DNA of 64,000 bases, taken from NCBI GenBank assembly GCA_945910005.1, contig CAMDTW010000655.1:220284-284283 (forward strand). The letters run 5' to 3'. The notes below the pieces were generated by a model that was given only the letters and a program-made list of their open reading frames with translations, was not told the DNA's origin and ran no database searches. The translations under genes and the position numbers were made by a program. Of the stretch, positions 36,801-49,286 are shown piece after piece; position 1 is the first letter of the stretch; every line of letters starts with the position of its first letter. Origin of the DNA: Isoperla grammatica. Taxonomy: Eukaryota; Arthropoda; Insecta; Plecoptera; Perlodidae.

Positions 36801-39800
36801 AACCAAATTGCACAAATCGTTGTTTTAGAGCGTTCTAGGCTCCAATAAGCCCAATTTGTCCATTTCGTTACATTTCGATAACTTCTTTAGAAGTTACACC
36901 CTCCGTTGAAAAATAAGAATTATAGGTTGCATTCTTCAAGAGTATTATGAAAATGCAAAAATCGAGTTTTTTGGTCGTTTTTGGTTAAAATATGCATAAA
37001 ATATAGAAATTGGCTGATTTTTAGTCTATCTACCACAAACTTCGAGTTTTAAGAGGAATCTTGCATACAGCTGGGATTCCTAAGTGTTTCAACCAAAGTT
37101 GACAAATCGTTGTTTTAGTGCGTTTCAGGCTCCAATAAGCACAATTTGTCCATTTCGTTACATTTCGATAACTTCTTTAGAAGTTACACCATCCGTTGAA
37201 AAATAAGAATTATAGGCTGCATTCTTCAAGAGTTTAATGAAAATGCATAAATTGAGTTTTTTCGTCGTTTTTGGTTGAAATATGCATAAAATATAGAAAT
37301 TAGCTGATTTTAGTCTATCTACCACAAACTTCCAGTTTTAAGAGGAATCTTGCATACGGCTGGGATTCCTAAGGGTGTCAACCAAATTGCACAAAACGTT
37401 GTTTTAGAGCGTTTCAGGCTCCAATAAGCACAATTTGTCCATTTCGTCACATTTCGATAACTTCTATAGAAGTTACACCCTCCGTCGAAAAATAAGAATT
37501 ATAGGTTGCATTCTTCAAGAGTTTATTGAAAATGCATAAATTGAGTTTTTTCGTCGTTTTTGGTTAAAATATGAATAAAAAATAGAAATTGGCTAATTTC
37601 AGTCTATCTACCACAAACTTCCAGTTTTAAGAGGAATCTTGCATACGGCTGGGATTCCTAAGGGTTTCAACCAAAGTTGACAAATCGTTGTTTTAGAGCG
37701 TTTCAGGCTCCAATAAGCACAATTTGTCCATTTCGTCACATTTCGATAACTTCTCTGGAAGTTACACCATCCGTTGAAAAATAAGAATTATAGGCTGCAT
37801 TCTTCAAGAGTATAATAAAAATGCATAAATTGAGTTTTTTCGTCGTTTTTGGTTAAAATATGCATAAAATATAGAAATTGGCTGATTTTTGGTCTATCTA
37901 CCACAAACTTCCAGTTTTAAGAGGAATCTTGCATACGGCTGGGATTCCTAAGGGTTTCAACCAAATTGCACAAAACGTTGTTTTAGAGCGTTTCAGGCTC
38001 CAATAAGCACAATTTGTCTATTTCGTCACATTTCGATAACTTCTATAGAAGTTACACTCTCCGTCGAAAAATAAGAATTATATGTTGCATTCTTGAAGAG
38101 TATATTGAAAATGCATAAATTGAGTTTTTTCGTCGTTTTTGGTTAAAATATGCATAAAAAATAGAAATTGGCTGATTTCAGTCTATCTACCACAAACTTC
38201 CAGTTTTAAGAGGAATCTTGCATACGGCTGGGATTCCTAAGGGTTTCAACCAAAGTTGACAAATCGTTTTTTTAGAGCGTTTCAGGCTGCAATAAGCACA
38301 ATTTGTCCATTTCGTCACATTTCGATAACTTCTTTAGAAGTAACACCCTCCGTTGAAAAATAAGAATTATAGTTTTTATTCTTCAAGAGTATTATGAAAA
38401 TGCATAAATTGAGGTTTTAAGTCGTTTTTGGTTAAAATATGCATAAAATATAGAAATTGGCTGATTTCAGTCTATCTACAACAAACTTCCAGTCTTAAGA
38501 GGAATCTTGCATACGGCTGGGATTCCTAAGGGTTTCAACCAAATTGCACAAATCGTTGTTTTAGAGCGTTCTAGGCTCCAATAAGCCCAATTTGTCCATT
38601 TCGTTACATTTCGATAACTTCTTTAGAAGTTACACCCTCCGTTGAAAAATAAGAATTATAGGTTGCATTCTTCAAGAGTATTATGAAAATGCATAAATCG
38701 AGTATTTTGGTCGTTTTTGGTTTAAATATGCATAAAATATAGAAATAGGCTGATTTTAGTCCATCTACCACAAACTTCCAGTTTTAAGAGGAATCTTGCA
38801 TACGGCTGGGATTCCTAAGTGTTTCAACCAAATTGCACAAAACGTTGTTTAAGAGCGTTTCAGGCTCCAATAAGCACAATACGTCCATTTCGTCACATTT
38901 CGATAACTTCAATAGAAGTTACACCGTCCGTCGAAAAATAAGAATTATAGGTTGCATTCTTCAAGAGTATATTGAAAATGCATAAATTGAGTTTTTTCGT
39001 CGTTTTTGGTTAAAATATGCATCAAAAATAGAAATTGGCTGATTTCAGTCTATCTACCACAAACTTCCAGTTTTAAGAGGAATCTTGCATACGGCTGGGA
39101 TTCCTAAGGGTTTCAACCAAATTGCACAAAACGTTGTTTTAGAGCGTTTCAGGCTCCAATAAGCACAATTTGTCCATTTTGTCACATTTCGATAACTTCT
39201 ATAGAAGTAACACCATCCGTTGAAAAATAAGAATTATAGGTTGCATTCTTCAAGAGTATTATGAAAATGCATTAATTGAGTTTTTTGGTCGTTTTTGGTT
39301 AAAATATGGATAAAATATTAAAATTGGCTGATTTCAGTCTCTACCACAACCTTCCAGTTTTAAGAGGAATCTTGCATACGGCTGGGATTCCTAAGGGTTT
39401 CAACCAAATTGCACAAAACGTTATTTTAGAGCGTTTCAGGCTCCAATAAGCACAATTCGTCCATTTCGTCACATTTCGATAACTTCTATAGAAGTTACAC
39501 CCTCCGTCGAAAAATAAGAATTATAGGTTGCATTCTTCAAGAGTATATTGAAAATGCATAAATTGAGATTTTTCGTCGTTTTTGGTTAAAATATGCATAG
39601 AAAATAGAAATTGACTGATTTCAGTCTATCTACCACAAACTTCCAGTTTTAAGAGGAATCTTGCATACGGCTGGGATTCCTAAGGGTTTCAACCAAAGTT
39701 GACAAGTCGTTGTTTTAGAGCGTTTCAGGCTCCAATAAGCACAATTTGTCCATTTCGTCACATTTCGATAACTTCTCTGGAAGTTACACCATCCGTTGAA

Positions 39801-42410
39801 AAATAAGAATTATAGGCTGCATTCTTCAAGAGTATAATGAAAATGCATGAATTGAGTTTTTCGTCGTTTTTGGTTAAAATATGTATAAAATATAGAAATT
39901 GGCTGATTTTAGTCTATCTACCACAAACTTCCAGTTTTAAGAGGAATCTTGCATACGGCTGGGATTCCTAAGGGTTTCAACCAAATTGCACAAAACGTTG
40001 TTTTAGAGCGTTTCAGGCTCCAATAAGCACAATTTGTCATTTCGTCACATTTCGATAACTTCTATAGAAGTTACACTCTCCGTCGAAAAATAAGAATTAT
40101 AGGTTGCATTCTTCAAGAGTATATTGAAAATGCATAAATTGAGTTTTTTCGTCGTTTTTGGTTAAAAATGCATAAAAAATAGAAATTGGCTGATTTCAGT
40201 CTATCTACCACAAACTTCCAGTTTTAAGAGGAATCTTGCATACGGCTGGGATTCCTAAGGGTTTCAACCAAAGTTAACAAATCGTTGTTTTAGAGCGTTT
40301 CAGGCTCCAATAAGCACAAAATGTCCATTTCGTCACATTTCGATAACTTCTCTAGAAGTTACACCCTCCGTTGAAAAATAAGAATTATAGTTTTTATTCT
40401 TCAAGAGTATTATGAAAATGCATAAATGAGGTTTTAAGTCGTTTTTGGTTAAAATATGCATAAAATATAGAAATTGGCTGATTTCAGTCTATCTACAACA
40501 AACTTCCAGTTTTAAGAGGAATCTTGCATACGGCTGGGATTCCTAAGGGTTTCAACCAAAGTTGACAAATCGTTGTTTTAGAGCGTTTCAGGCTCCAATA
40601 AGCGCAATTTGTCCATTTCGTCACATTTCGATAACTTCTCTGGAAGTTACACCATCCGTTGAAAAATAAGAATTATAGGCTGCATTCTTCAAGAGTATAA
40701 TGAAAATGCATAAATTGAGTTTTTTCGTCGTTTTTGGTTAAAATATGCATTAAATATAGAAATTGGCTGATTTTAGTCTATCTACCACAAACTTCCAGTT
40801 TTAAGAGGAATCTTGCATACGGCTGGGATTCCTAAGGGTTTCAACCAAATTGCACAAAACGTTGTTTTAAAGCGTTTCAGGCTCCAATAAGCACAATTCC
40901 TCCATTTCGTCACATTTCGATAACTTCTATAGAAGTTACACCCTCCGTCGAAAAATTAGAATTATAGGTTGCATTCTTCAAGAGTATATTGAAAATGCAT
41001 ACATTGAGTTTTTTCGTCGTTTTTGGTTAAAATATGCATAGAAAATAGAAATTGGCTGATTTCAGTCTATCTTCCACAAACTTCCAGTTTTAAGAGGAAT
41101 CTTGCATACGGCTGGGATTCCTAAGGGTTTCAACCAAAGTTGACAAATCGTTGTTTTAGAGCGTTTCAGGCTCCAATAAGCACAATTTGTCCATTTCGTC
41201 ACATTTCGATAACTTCTCTGGAAGTTACACCATCCGTTGAAAAATAAGAATTATAGGCTGCATTCTTCAAGAGTATAATGAAAATGCATAAATTGAGTTT
41301 TTTCGTCGTTTTTGGTTAAAATATGCATAAAATATAGAAATTGGCTGATTATAGTCTATCTACCACAAACTTCCAGTTTTAAGAGGAATCTTGCATACGG
41401 CTGGGATTCCTAAGGGTTTCAACCAAATTGCACAAAACGTTGTTTAAGAGCGTTTTAGGCTCCAATAAGCACAATGTGTCTATTTCGTCACATTTCGATA
41501 ACTTCTATAGAAGTTACACTCTCCGTCGAAAAATAAGAATTATAGGTTGCATTCTTCAAGAGTATATTGAAAATGCATAAATTGAGTTTTTTCGTCGTTT
41601 TTGGTTAAAAATGCATAAAAAATAGAATTTGGCTGATTTCAGTCTATCTACCACAAACTTCCAGTTTTAAGAGGAATCTTGCATACGGCTGGGATTCCTA
41701 AGGGTTTCAACCAAATTAAACAAAACGTTGTTTTAGAGCGTTTCAGGCTCCAATAAGCACAATTCGTCCATTTCGTCATATTTCGATAACTTCTATAGAA
41801 GTTACACCCTCCGTCGAAAAATAAGAATTATAGGTTGCATTCTTCAAGAGTATATTGAAAATGCTAAATTGAGTTTTTCGTCGTTTTTGGTTAACATATG
41901 CATAAAAAATAGAAATTGGCTGATTTCAGTCTATCTACCACAAACTTCCAGTTTTAAGAGGAATCTTGCATACGGCTGGGATTCCTAAGGGTTTCAACCA
42001 AATTGCACAAATCGTTGTTTTAGAGCGTTTCAGGCTCCAATAAGCCCAATTTGTCGATTTTGTTACATTTCGATAACTTCTTTAGAAGTTACACCCTCCG
42101 TTGAAAAATAAGAATTATAGGTTGCATTCTTCAAGAGTATTATGTAAATGCATAAATTGAGTTTTTTGGTCGTTTTTGGTTAAAATATGCATAAAATATA
42201 GAAATTGGCTGATTTCAGTCTATCTACCACAAACTTCGAGTTTGAAGAGGAATCTTGCATACAGCTGGGATTCGTAAGTGTTTCAACCAAAAATGACAAA
42301 TTGTTGTTTTAGAGCGATTCAGGCTCCAATAAGCACAATTTGTCCATTTCGTATTATTTCGATACTTTCTATAGAAGTTACACCCTCCGTTGAAAAATAA
42401 GAATGATAGT

Positions 42411-42529
42411 TTTTATTCTTCAAGAGTATTATGAAAATGCATAAATTGAGTTTTTTCGTCGTTTTTGGTTAAAATATGCATAAAAAATAGAAATTGGCTG
42501 ATTTCAGTCTATCTACAACAAACTTCCAG
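42411..42529. repeat. 119-bp D/J hybrid partial monomer abutting TTAGG block 2
   Basis: The head is type D (ttttttcgtcg, gcataaaaaatag) but the end reads ctacaacaaacttccag as in type J. Comparison with 13859-14266 shows that 289 bp were lost between the D and J parts. The same hybrid stands before block 3 (60542-60660), so the loss preceded the duplication that separated blocks 2 and 3. Confidence 0.85.
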
Positions 42530-43008
42530 TTAGGTTAGGTTAAGTTAGGTTAGGTTAGGTTAGGTTAGGTTAGGTTAGGTTAGGTTTTGTTAGGTTAGGT
42601 TAGGTTAGGTTAGGTTAGGTTAGGTTAGGTTAGGTTAGGTTAGGTTAGGTTAGGTTAGGTTAGGTTAGGTTAGGTTAGGTTAGGTTAGGCTAGGTTAGGT
42701 TAGGTTAGGTTAGGTTAGGTTAGGTTAGGTTAGGTTAGGTTAGGTTAGGTAAGGTTAGGTTAGGTAAGGTTAGGTTAGGTTAGGTTAGGTTAGGTTAGGT
42801 TAGGTTAGGTTAGGTAAGGTTAGGTTAGGTTAGGTTAGATTAGGTTAGGTTAGGTTAGGTTAGGTTAGGTTAGGTTAGGTTAGGTTAGGTTAGGTTAGGT
42901 TAGGTTAGGTTAGGTTAGGTTAGGTTAGGTTAGGTTAGGTTAGGTTAGGTTAGGTTAGGTTAGGTTAGGTTAGGTTAGGTTAGGTGAGGTTAGGTTAGGT
43001 TAGGTTAG
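42530..43008 (+). repeat. Interstitial telomere-type (TTAGG)n block 2
   Basis: About 479 bp of TTAGG, G-rich on the + strand. It shares with block 1 the ttaagttagg start, the paired gtaagg errors (about 42750 and 42765), a third gtaagg near 42815, ttagattagg near 42839 and gtgagg near 42985. With block 3 only it shares ggttttgtt (about 42584) and ggctagg (C at 42690). It begins at the same base of the satellite core as the other blocks and ends with the same 12-bp filler (43009-43020). Confidence 0.97.
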
Positions 43009-43020
43009 AAGAAATTCTGT
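43009..43020. other. 12-bp filler at right edge of TTAGG block 2
   Basis: This is the same aagaaattctgt found after blocks 1 and 3. Satellite resumes at 43021 (tagaaattggctg), monomer position about 78, which is 42 bases upstream of where the left flank stopped. Confidence 0.8.
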
Positions 43021-44090
43021 TAGAAATTGGCTGATTTCAGTCTATCTACCACAAACTTCGAGTTTTAAGAGGAATCTTGCATACGGCTGGGATTCCTAAG
43101 GGTTTCAACCAAATTGCACAAATCGTTGTTTTAGAGAGTTTCAGGCTCCAATAAGCACAATTTGTCCATTTCGTTACATTTCGATAACTTCTTTAGAAGT
43201 TACACCCTCCGTTGAAAAATAAGAATTATAGGTTGCATTCTTCAAGAGTATTATGAATATGTATAAATCGAGTTTTTTGGTCGTTTTTGGTTAAACAATG
43301 CATAAAATATAGAAATTGTCTGATTTCAGTCTATCTACCACAAACTTCGAGTTTTAAGAGGAATCTTGCATACAGCTGGGATTCCTAAGTGTTTCAACCA
43401 AAGTTGACAAATCGTTGTTTTAGAGCGTTTCAGGTTCCAATAAGCACAATTTTGTTACATTTCGATATCTTCTATAGAAGTTACACCCTCCGTTGAAAAA
43501 TAAAAATTATAGTTTTTATTCTTCAAGAGTATTATGAAAATGCATAAATTGAGTTTTTTGGTCGTTTTTGGTTAAAATATACATAAATTATAGAAATTGG
43601 CTGAATCAGTCTATCACCCACAAACTTCCAGTTTTAAGAGGAATCTTGCATACAGCTGGGATTCCTAAGTGTTTCAACCAAAGTTGACAAATCGTTGTTT
43701 TAGAGCGATTCAGGCTCCAATAAGCACAATTTGTCCATTTCGTCACATTTTGATAACTTCTATAGAAGTTACACCCTCCGTTGAAAAATAAGAATGATAG
43801 TTTTTATTCTTCAAGAGTATTATGAAAATGCATAAATTGAGGTTTTTGGTCGTTTTTGGTAAAAATATGCATAAAATATAGAAATTGGCTGATTTCAGTC
43901 TATCTACCACAAACTTCGAGTTTTAAGAGGAATCTTGCATACAGCTGGGATTCCTAAGTGTTTCAACCAAAGTTGACAAATCGTTGTTTTAGAGCGTTTC
44001 AGGCTCCAATAAGCACAACTCGTCCATTTCGTCACATTTCGATAACATCTATAGAAGTTACACCCTCCGTTGAAAAATAAGAATTATAGG
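43021..44090. repeat. E-type monomers right of TTAGG block 2
   Basis: The run holds a partial monomer at 43021-43232, then E1 43233 (gaatatgtataaatcg), E2 43514 (ctgaatcagtctatcaccc) and E3 43802 (cacaactcg, aacatctatag). The marks ctatcaccc and cacaactcg are shared with 61754 and 62157 (block 3) but not with block 1. From 44091 the sequence switches to K-F-G-H, so the E4-E5-S monomers found after blocks 1 and 3 are missing. Confidence 0.83.
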
Positions 44091-47000
44091 TTGCATTCTT
44101 CAAGAGTATTATGAAAATGCAAAAATCGAGTTTTTTGGTCGTTTTTGGTTAAAATATGCATAAAATATAGAAATTGGCTGATTTTTAGTCTATCTACCAC
44201 AAACTTCGAGTTTTAAGAGGAATCTTGCATACAGCTGGGATTCCTAAGTGTTTCAACCAAAGTTGACAAATCGTTGTTTTAGTGCGTTTCAGGCTCCAAT
44301 AAGCACAATTTGTCCATTTCGTTACATTTCGATAACTTCTTTAGAAGTTACACCATCCGTTGAAAAATAAGAATTATAGGCTGCATTCTTCAAGAGTTTA
44401 ATGAAAATGCATAAATTGAGTTTTTTCGTCGTTTTTGGTTGAAATATGCATAAAATATAGAAATTAGCTGATTTTAGTCTATCTACCACAAACTTCCAGT
44501 TTTAAGAGGAATCTTGCATACGGCTGGGATTCCTAAGGGTGTCAACCAAATTGCACAAAACGTTGTTTTAGAGCGTTTCAGGCTCCAATAAGCACAATTT
44601 GTCCATTTCGTCACATTTCGATAACTTCTATAGAAGTTACACCCTCCGTCGAAAAATAAGAATTATAGGTTGCATTCTTCAAGAGTTTATTGAAAATGCA
44701 TAAATTGAGTTTTTTCGTCGTTTTTGGTTAAAATATGAATAAAAAATAGAAATTGGCTAATTTCAGTCTATCTACCACAAACTTCCAGTTTTAAGAGGAA
44801 TCTTGCATACGGCTGGGATTCCTAAGGGTTTCAACCAAAGTTGACAAATCGTTGTTTTAGAGCGTTTCAGGCTCCAATAAGCACAATTTGTCCATTTCGT
44901 CACATTTCGATAACTTCTCTGGAAGTTACACCATCCGTTGAAAAATAAGAATTATAGGCTGCATTCTTCAAGAGTATAATAAAAATGCATAAATTGAGTT
45001 TTTTCGTCGTTTTTGGTTAAAATATGCATAAAATATAGAAATTGGCTGATTTTTGGTCTATCTACCACAAACTTCCAGTTTTAAGAGGAATCTTGCATAC
45101 GGCTGGGATTCCTAAGGGTTTCAACCAAATTGCACAAAACGTTGTTTTAGAGCGTTTCAGGCTCCAATAAGCACAATTTGTCTATTTCGTCACATTTCGA
45201 TAACTTCTATAGAAGTTACACTCTCCGTCGAAAAATAAGAATTATATGTTGCATTCTTGAAGAGTATATTGAAAATGCATAAATTGAGTTTTTTCGTCGT
45301 TTTTGGTTAAAATATGCATAAAAAATAGAAATTGGCTGATTTCAGTCTATCTACCACAAACTTCCAGTTTTAAGAGGAATCTTGCATACGGCTGGGATTC
45401 CTAAGGGTTTCAACCAAAGTTGACAAATCGTTTTTTTAGAGCGTTTCAGGCTGCAATAAGCACAATTTGTCCATTTCGTCACATTTCGATAACTTCTTTA
45501 GAAGTAACACCCTCCGTTGAAAAATAAGAATTATAGTTTTTATTCTTCAAGAGTATTATGAAAATGCATAAATTGAGGTTTTAAGTCGTTTTTGGTTAAA
45601 ATATGCATAAAATATAGAAATTGGCTGATTTCAGTCTATCTACAACAAACTTCCAGTCTTAAGAGGAATCTTGCATACGGCTGGGATTCCTAAGGGTTTC
45701 AACCAAATTGCACAAATCGTTGTTTTAGAGCGTTCTAGGCTCCAATAAGCCCAATTTGTCCATTTCGTTACATTTCGATAACTTCTTTAGAAGTTACACC
45801 CTCCGTTGAAAAATAAGAATTATAGGTTGCATTCTTCAAGAGTATTATGAAAATGCAAAAATCGAGTTTTTTGGTCGTTTTTGGTTAAAATATGCATAAA
45901 ATATAGAAATTGGCTGATTTCAGTCTATCTACCACAAACTTCGAGTTTTAAGAGGAATCTTGCATACAGCTGGGATTCCTAAGTGTTTCAACCAAAGTTG
46001 ACAAATCGTTGTTTTAGTGCGTTTCAGGCTCCAATAAGCACAATTTGTCCATTTCGTTACATTTCGATAACTTCTTTAGAAGTTACACCCTCCGTTGAAA
46101 AATAAGAATTATAGGTTGCATTCTTCAAGAGTATTATGAAAATGCATAAATCGAGTATTTTGGTCGTTTTTGGTTTAAATATGCATAAAATATAGAAATA
46201 GGCTGATTTTAGTCCATCTACCACAAACTTCCAGTTTTAAGAGGAATCTTGCATACGGCTGGGATTCCTAAGTGTTTCAACCAAATTGCACAAAACGTTG
46301 TTTAAGAGCGTTTCAGGCTCCAATAAGCACAATACGTCCATTTCGTCACATTTCGATAACTTCAATAGAAGTTACACCGTCCGTCGAAAAATAAGAATTA
46401 TAGGTTGCATTCTTCAAGAGTATATTGAAAATGCATAAATTGAGTTTTTTCGTCGTTTTTGGTTAAAATATGCATCAAAAATAGAAATTGGCTGATTTCA
46501 GTCTATCTACCACAAACTTCCAGTTTTAAGAGGAATCTTGCATACGGCTGGGATTCCTAAGGGTTTCAACCAAATTGCACAAAACGTTATTTTAGAGCGT
46601 TTCAGGCTCCAATAAGCACAATTCGTCCATTTCGTCACATTTCGATAACTTCTATAGAAGTTACACCCTCCGTCGAAAAATAAGAATTATAGGTTGCATT
46701 CTTCAAGAGTATATTGAAAATGCATAAATTGAGATTTTTCGTCGTTTTTGGTTAAAATATGCATAGAAAATAGAAATTGACTGATTTCAGTCTATCTACC
46801 ACAAACTTCCAGTTTTAAGAGGAATCTTGCATACGGCTGGGATTCCTAAGGGTTTCAACCAAAGTTGACAAGTCGTTGTTTTAGAGCGTTTCAGGCTCCA
46901 ATAAGCACAATTTGTCCATTTCGTCACATTTCGATAACTTCTCTGGAAGTTACACCATCCGTTGAAAAATAAGAATTATAGGCTGCATTCTTCAAGAGTA

Positions 47001-49286
47001 TAATGAAAATGCATGAATTGAGTTTTTCGTCGTTTTTGGTTAAAATATGTATAAAATATAGAAATTGGCTGATTTTAGTCTATCTACCACAAACTTCCAG
47101 TTTTAAGAGGAATCTTGCATACGGCTGGGATTCCTAAGGGTTTCAACCAAATTGCACAAAACGTTGTTTTAGAGCGTTTCAGGCTCCAATAAGCACAATT
47201 TGTCATTTCGTCACATTTCGATAACTTCTATAGAAGTTACACTCTCCGTCGAAAAATAAGAATTATAGGTTGCATTCTTCAAGAGTATATTGAAAATGCA
47301 TAAATTGAGTTTTTTCGTCGTTTTTGGTTAAAAATGCATAAAAAATAGAAATTGGCTGATTTCAGTCTATCTACCACAAACTTCCAGTTTTAAGAGGAAT
47401 CTTGCATACGGCTGGGATTCCTAAGGGTTTCAACCAAAGTTAACAAATCGTTGTTTTAGAGCGTTTCAGGCTCCAATAAGCACAAAATGTCCATTTCGTC
47501 ACATTTCGATAACTTCTCTAGAAGTTACACCCTCCGTTGAAAAATAAGAATTATAGTTTTTATTCTTCAAGAGTATTATGAAAATGCATAAATGAGGTTT
47601 TAAGTCGTTTTTGGTTAAAATATGCATAAAATATAGAAATTGGCTGATTTCAGTCTATCTACAACAAACTTCCAGTTTTAAGAGGAATCTTGCATACGGC
47701 TGGGATTCCTAAGGGTTTCAACCAAAGTTGACAAATCGTTGTTTTAGAGCGTTTCAGGCTCCAATAAGCGCAATTTGTCCATTTCGTCACATTTCGATAA
47801 CTTCTCTGGAAGTTACACCATCCGTTGAAAAATAAGAATTATAGGCTGCATTCTTTTGAGTATAATGAAAATGCATAAATTGAGTTTTTTCGTCGTTTTT
47901 GGTTAAAATATGCATTAAATATAGAAATTGGCTGATTTTAGTCTATCTACCACAAACTTCCAGTTTTAAGAGGAATCTTGCATACGGCTGGGATTCCTAA
48001 GGGTTTCAACCAAATTGCACAAAACGTTGTTTTAAAGCGTTTCAGGCTCCAATAAGCACAATTCCTCCATTTCGTCACATTTCGATAACTTCTATAGAAG
48101 TTACACCCTCCGTCGAAAAATTAGAATTATAGGTTGCATTCTTCAAGAGTATATTGAAAATGCATACATTGTGTTTTTTCGTCGTTTTTGGTTAAAATAT
48201 GCATAGAAAATAGAAATTGGCTGATTTCAGTCTATCTTCCACAAACTTCCAGTTTTAAGAGGAATCTTGCATACGGCTGGGATTCCTAAGGGTTTCAACC
48301 AAAGTTGACAAATCGTTGTTTTAGAGCGTTTCAGGCTCCAATAAGCACAATTTGTCCATTTCGTCACATTTCGATAACTTCTCTGGAAGTTACACCATCC
48401 GTTGAAAAATAAGAATTATAGGCTGCATTCTTCAAGAGTATAATGAAAATGCATAAATTGAGTTTTTTCGTCGTTTTTGGTTAAAATATGCATAAAATAT
48501 AGAAATTGGCTGATTATAGTCTATCTACCACAAACTTCCAGTTTTAAGAGGAATCTTGCATACGGCTGGGATTCCTAAGGGTTTCAACCAAATTGCACAA
48601 AACGTTGTTTAAGAGCGTTTTAGGCTCCAATAAGCACAATGTGTCTATTTCGTCACATTTCGATAACTTCTATAGAAGTTACACTCTCCGTCGAAAAATA
48701 AGAATTATAGGTTGCATTCTTCAAGAGTATATTGAAAATGCATAAATTGAGTTTTTTCGTCGTTTTTGGTTAAAAATGCATAAAAAATAGAATTTGGCTG
48801 ATTTCAGTCTATCTACCACAAACTTCCAGTTTTAAGAGGAATCTTGCATACGGCTGGGATTCCTAAGGGTTTCAACCAAATTAAACAAAACGTTGTTTTA
48901 GAGCGTTTCAGGCTCCAATAAGCACAATTCGTCCATTTCGTCATATTTCGATAACTTCTATTGAAGTTACACCCTCCGTCGAAAAATAAGAATTATAGGT
49001 TGCATTCTTCAAGAGTATATTGAAAATGCTAAATTGAGTTTTTCGTCGTTTTCGGTTAACATATGCATAAAAAATAGAAATTGGCTGATTTCAGTCTATC
49101 TACCACAAACTTCCAGTTTTAAGAGGAATCTTGCATACGGCTGGGATTCCTAAGGGTTTCAACCAAATTGCACAAAACGTTGTTTTAGAGCGTTTCAGGC
49201 TCCAATAAGCACAATTTGTCTATTTCGTCACATTTCGATAACTTCTATAGAAGTTACACTCTCCGTCGAAAAATAAGAATTATAGG
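44091..49286. repeat. Nested repeat, second copy (no TTAGG)
   Basis: Starts: K 44091, F 44381, G 44670, H 44959, I' 45249, J 45538, Kx 45827, N 46116, T 46405, V 46694, W 46983, X 47270, Y 47558, O2 47846, Z 48134, O3 48423, X2 48712, B 49000. It abuts the E3 monomer of block 2, where block 3 and block 1 instead continue with E4 and E5. The B monomer here ends with an H/O-type 3' half (tctatttcg, actctccgtcg) and leads to I, not to C and TTAGG. U, expected near 46694, is missing. Confidence 0.82.

Larger units (their letters stand above)
36927..44090. repeat. Nested 7.16-kb repeat, first copy (contains TTAGG block 2)
   Basis: Inside the superunit, the run K 36927, F 37217, G 37506, H 37795, I' 38085, J 38374, N 38663, T 38952, U 39241, V 39528, W 39817, X 40104, Y 40392, O2 40680, Z 40969, O3 41258, X2 41547, B 41835 recurs from 44091. 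Offsets are 7,164 bp for K through J and 7,165-7,166 bp for V through B. The second copy has gained Kx (45827) and lost U, so the net length is unchanged. C, D/J, TTAGG and the E monomers lie only in the first copy. Confidence 0.82.
30873..49286. repeat. Superunit copy 1, complete (18,414 bp)
   Basis: The unit runs from one type I monomer (30873) to the equivalent one (49287). It holds 61 full monomers, two partial ones and TTAGG block 2. Order: I J K Fx L Jx Kx N M Xa Y2 O P Q R S F G H I J K F G H I' J N T U V W X Y O2 Z O3 X2 B C D/J, TTAGG, E0 E1 E2 E3, K F G H I' J Kx N T V W X Y O2 Z O3 X2 B. Offset to the next copy is 18,413-18,414 bp up to H at 36066 and 18,131 bp from K at 36927 to TTAGG. 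The gaacctac and ggctcgattaag marks recur at exactly this spacing. Confidence 0.88.
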
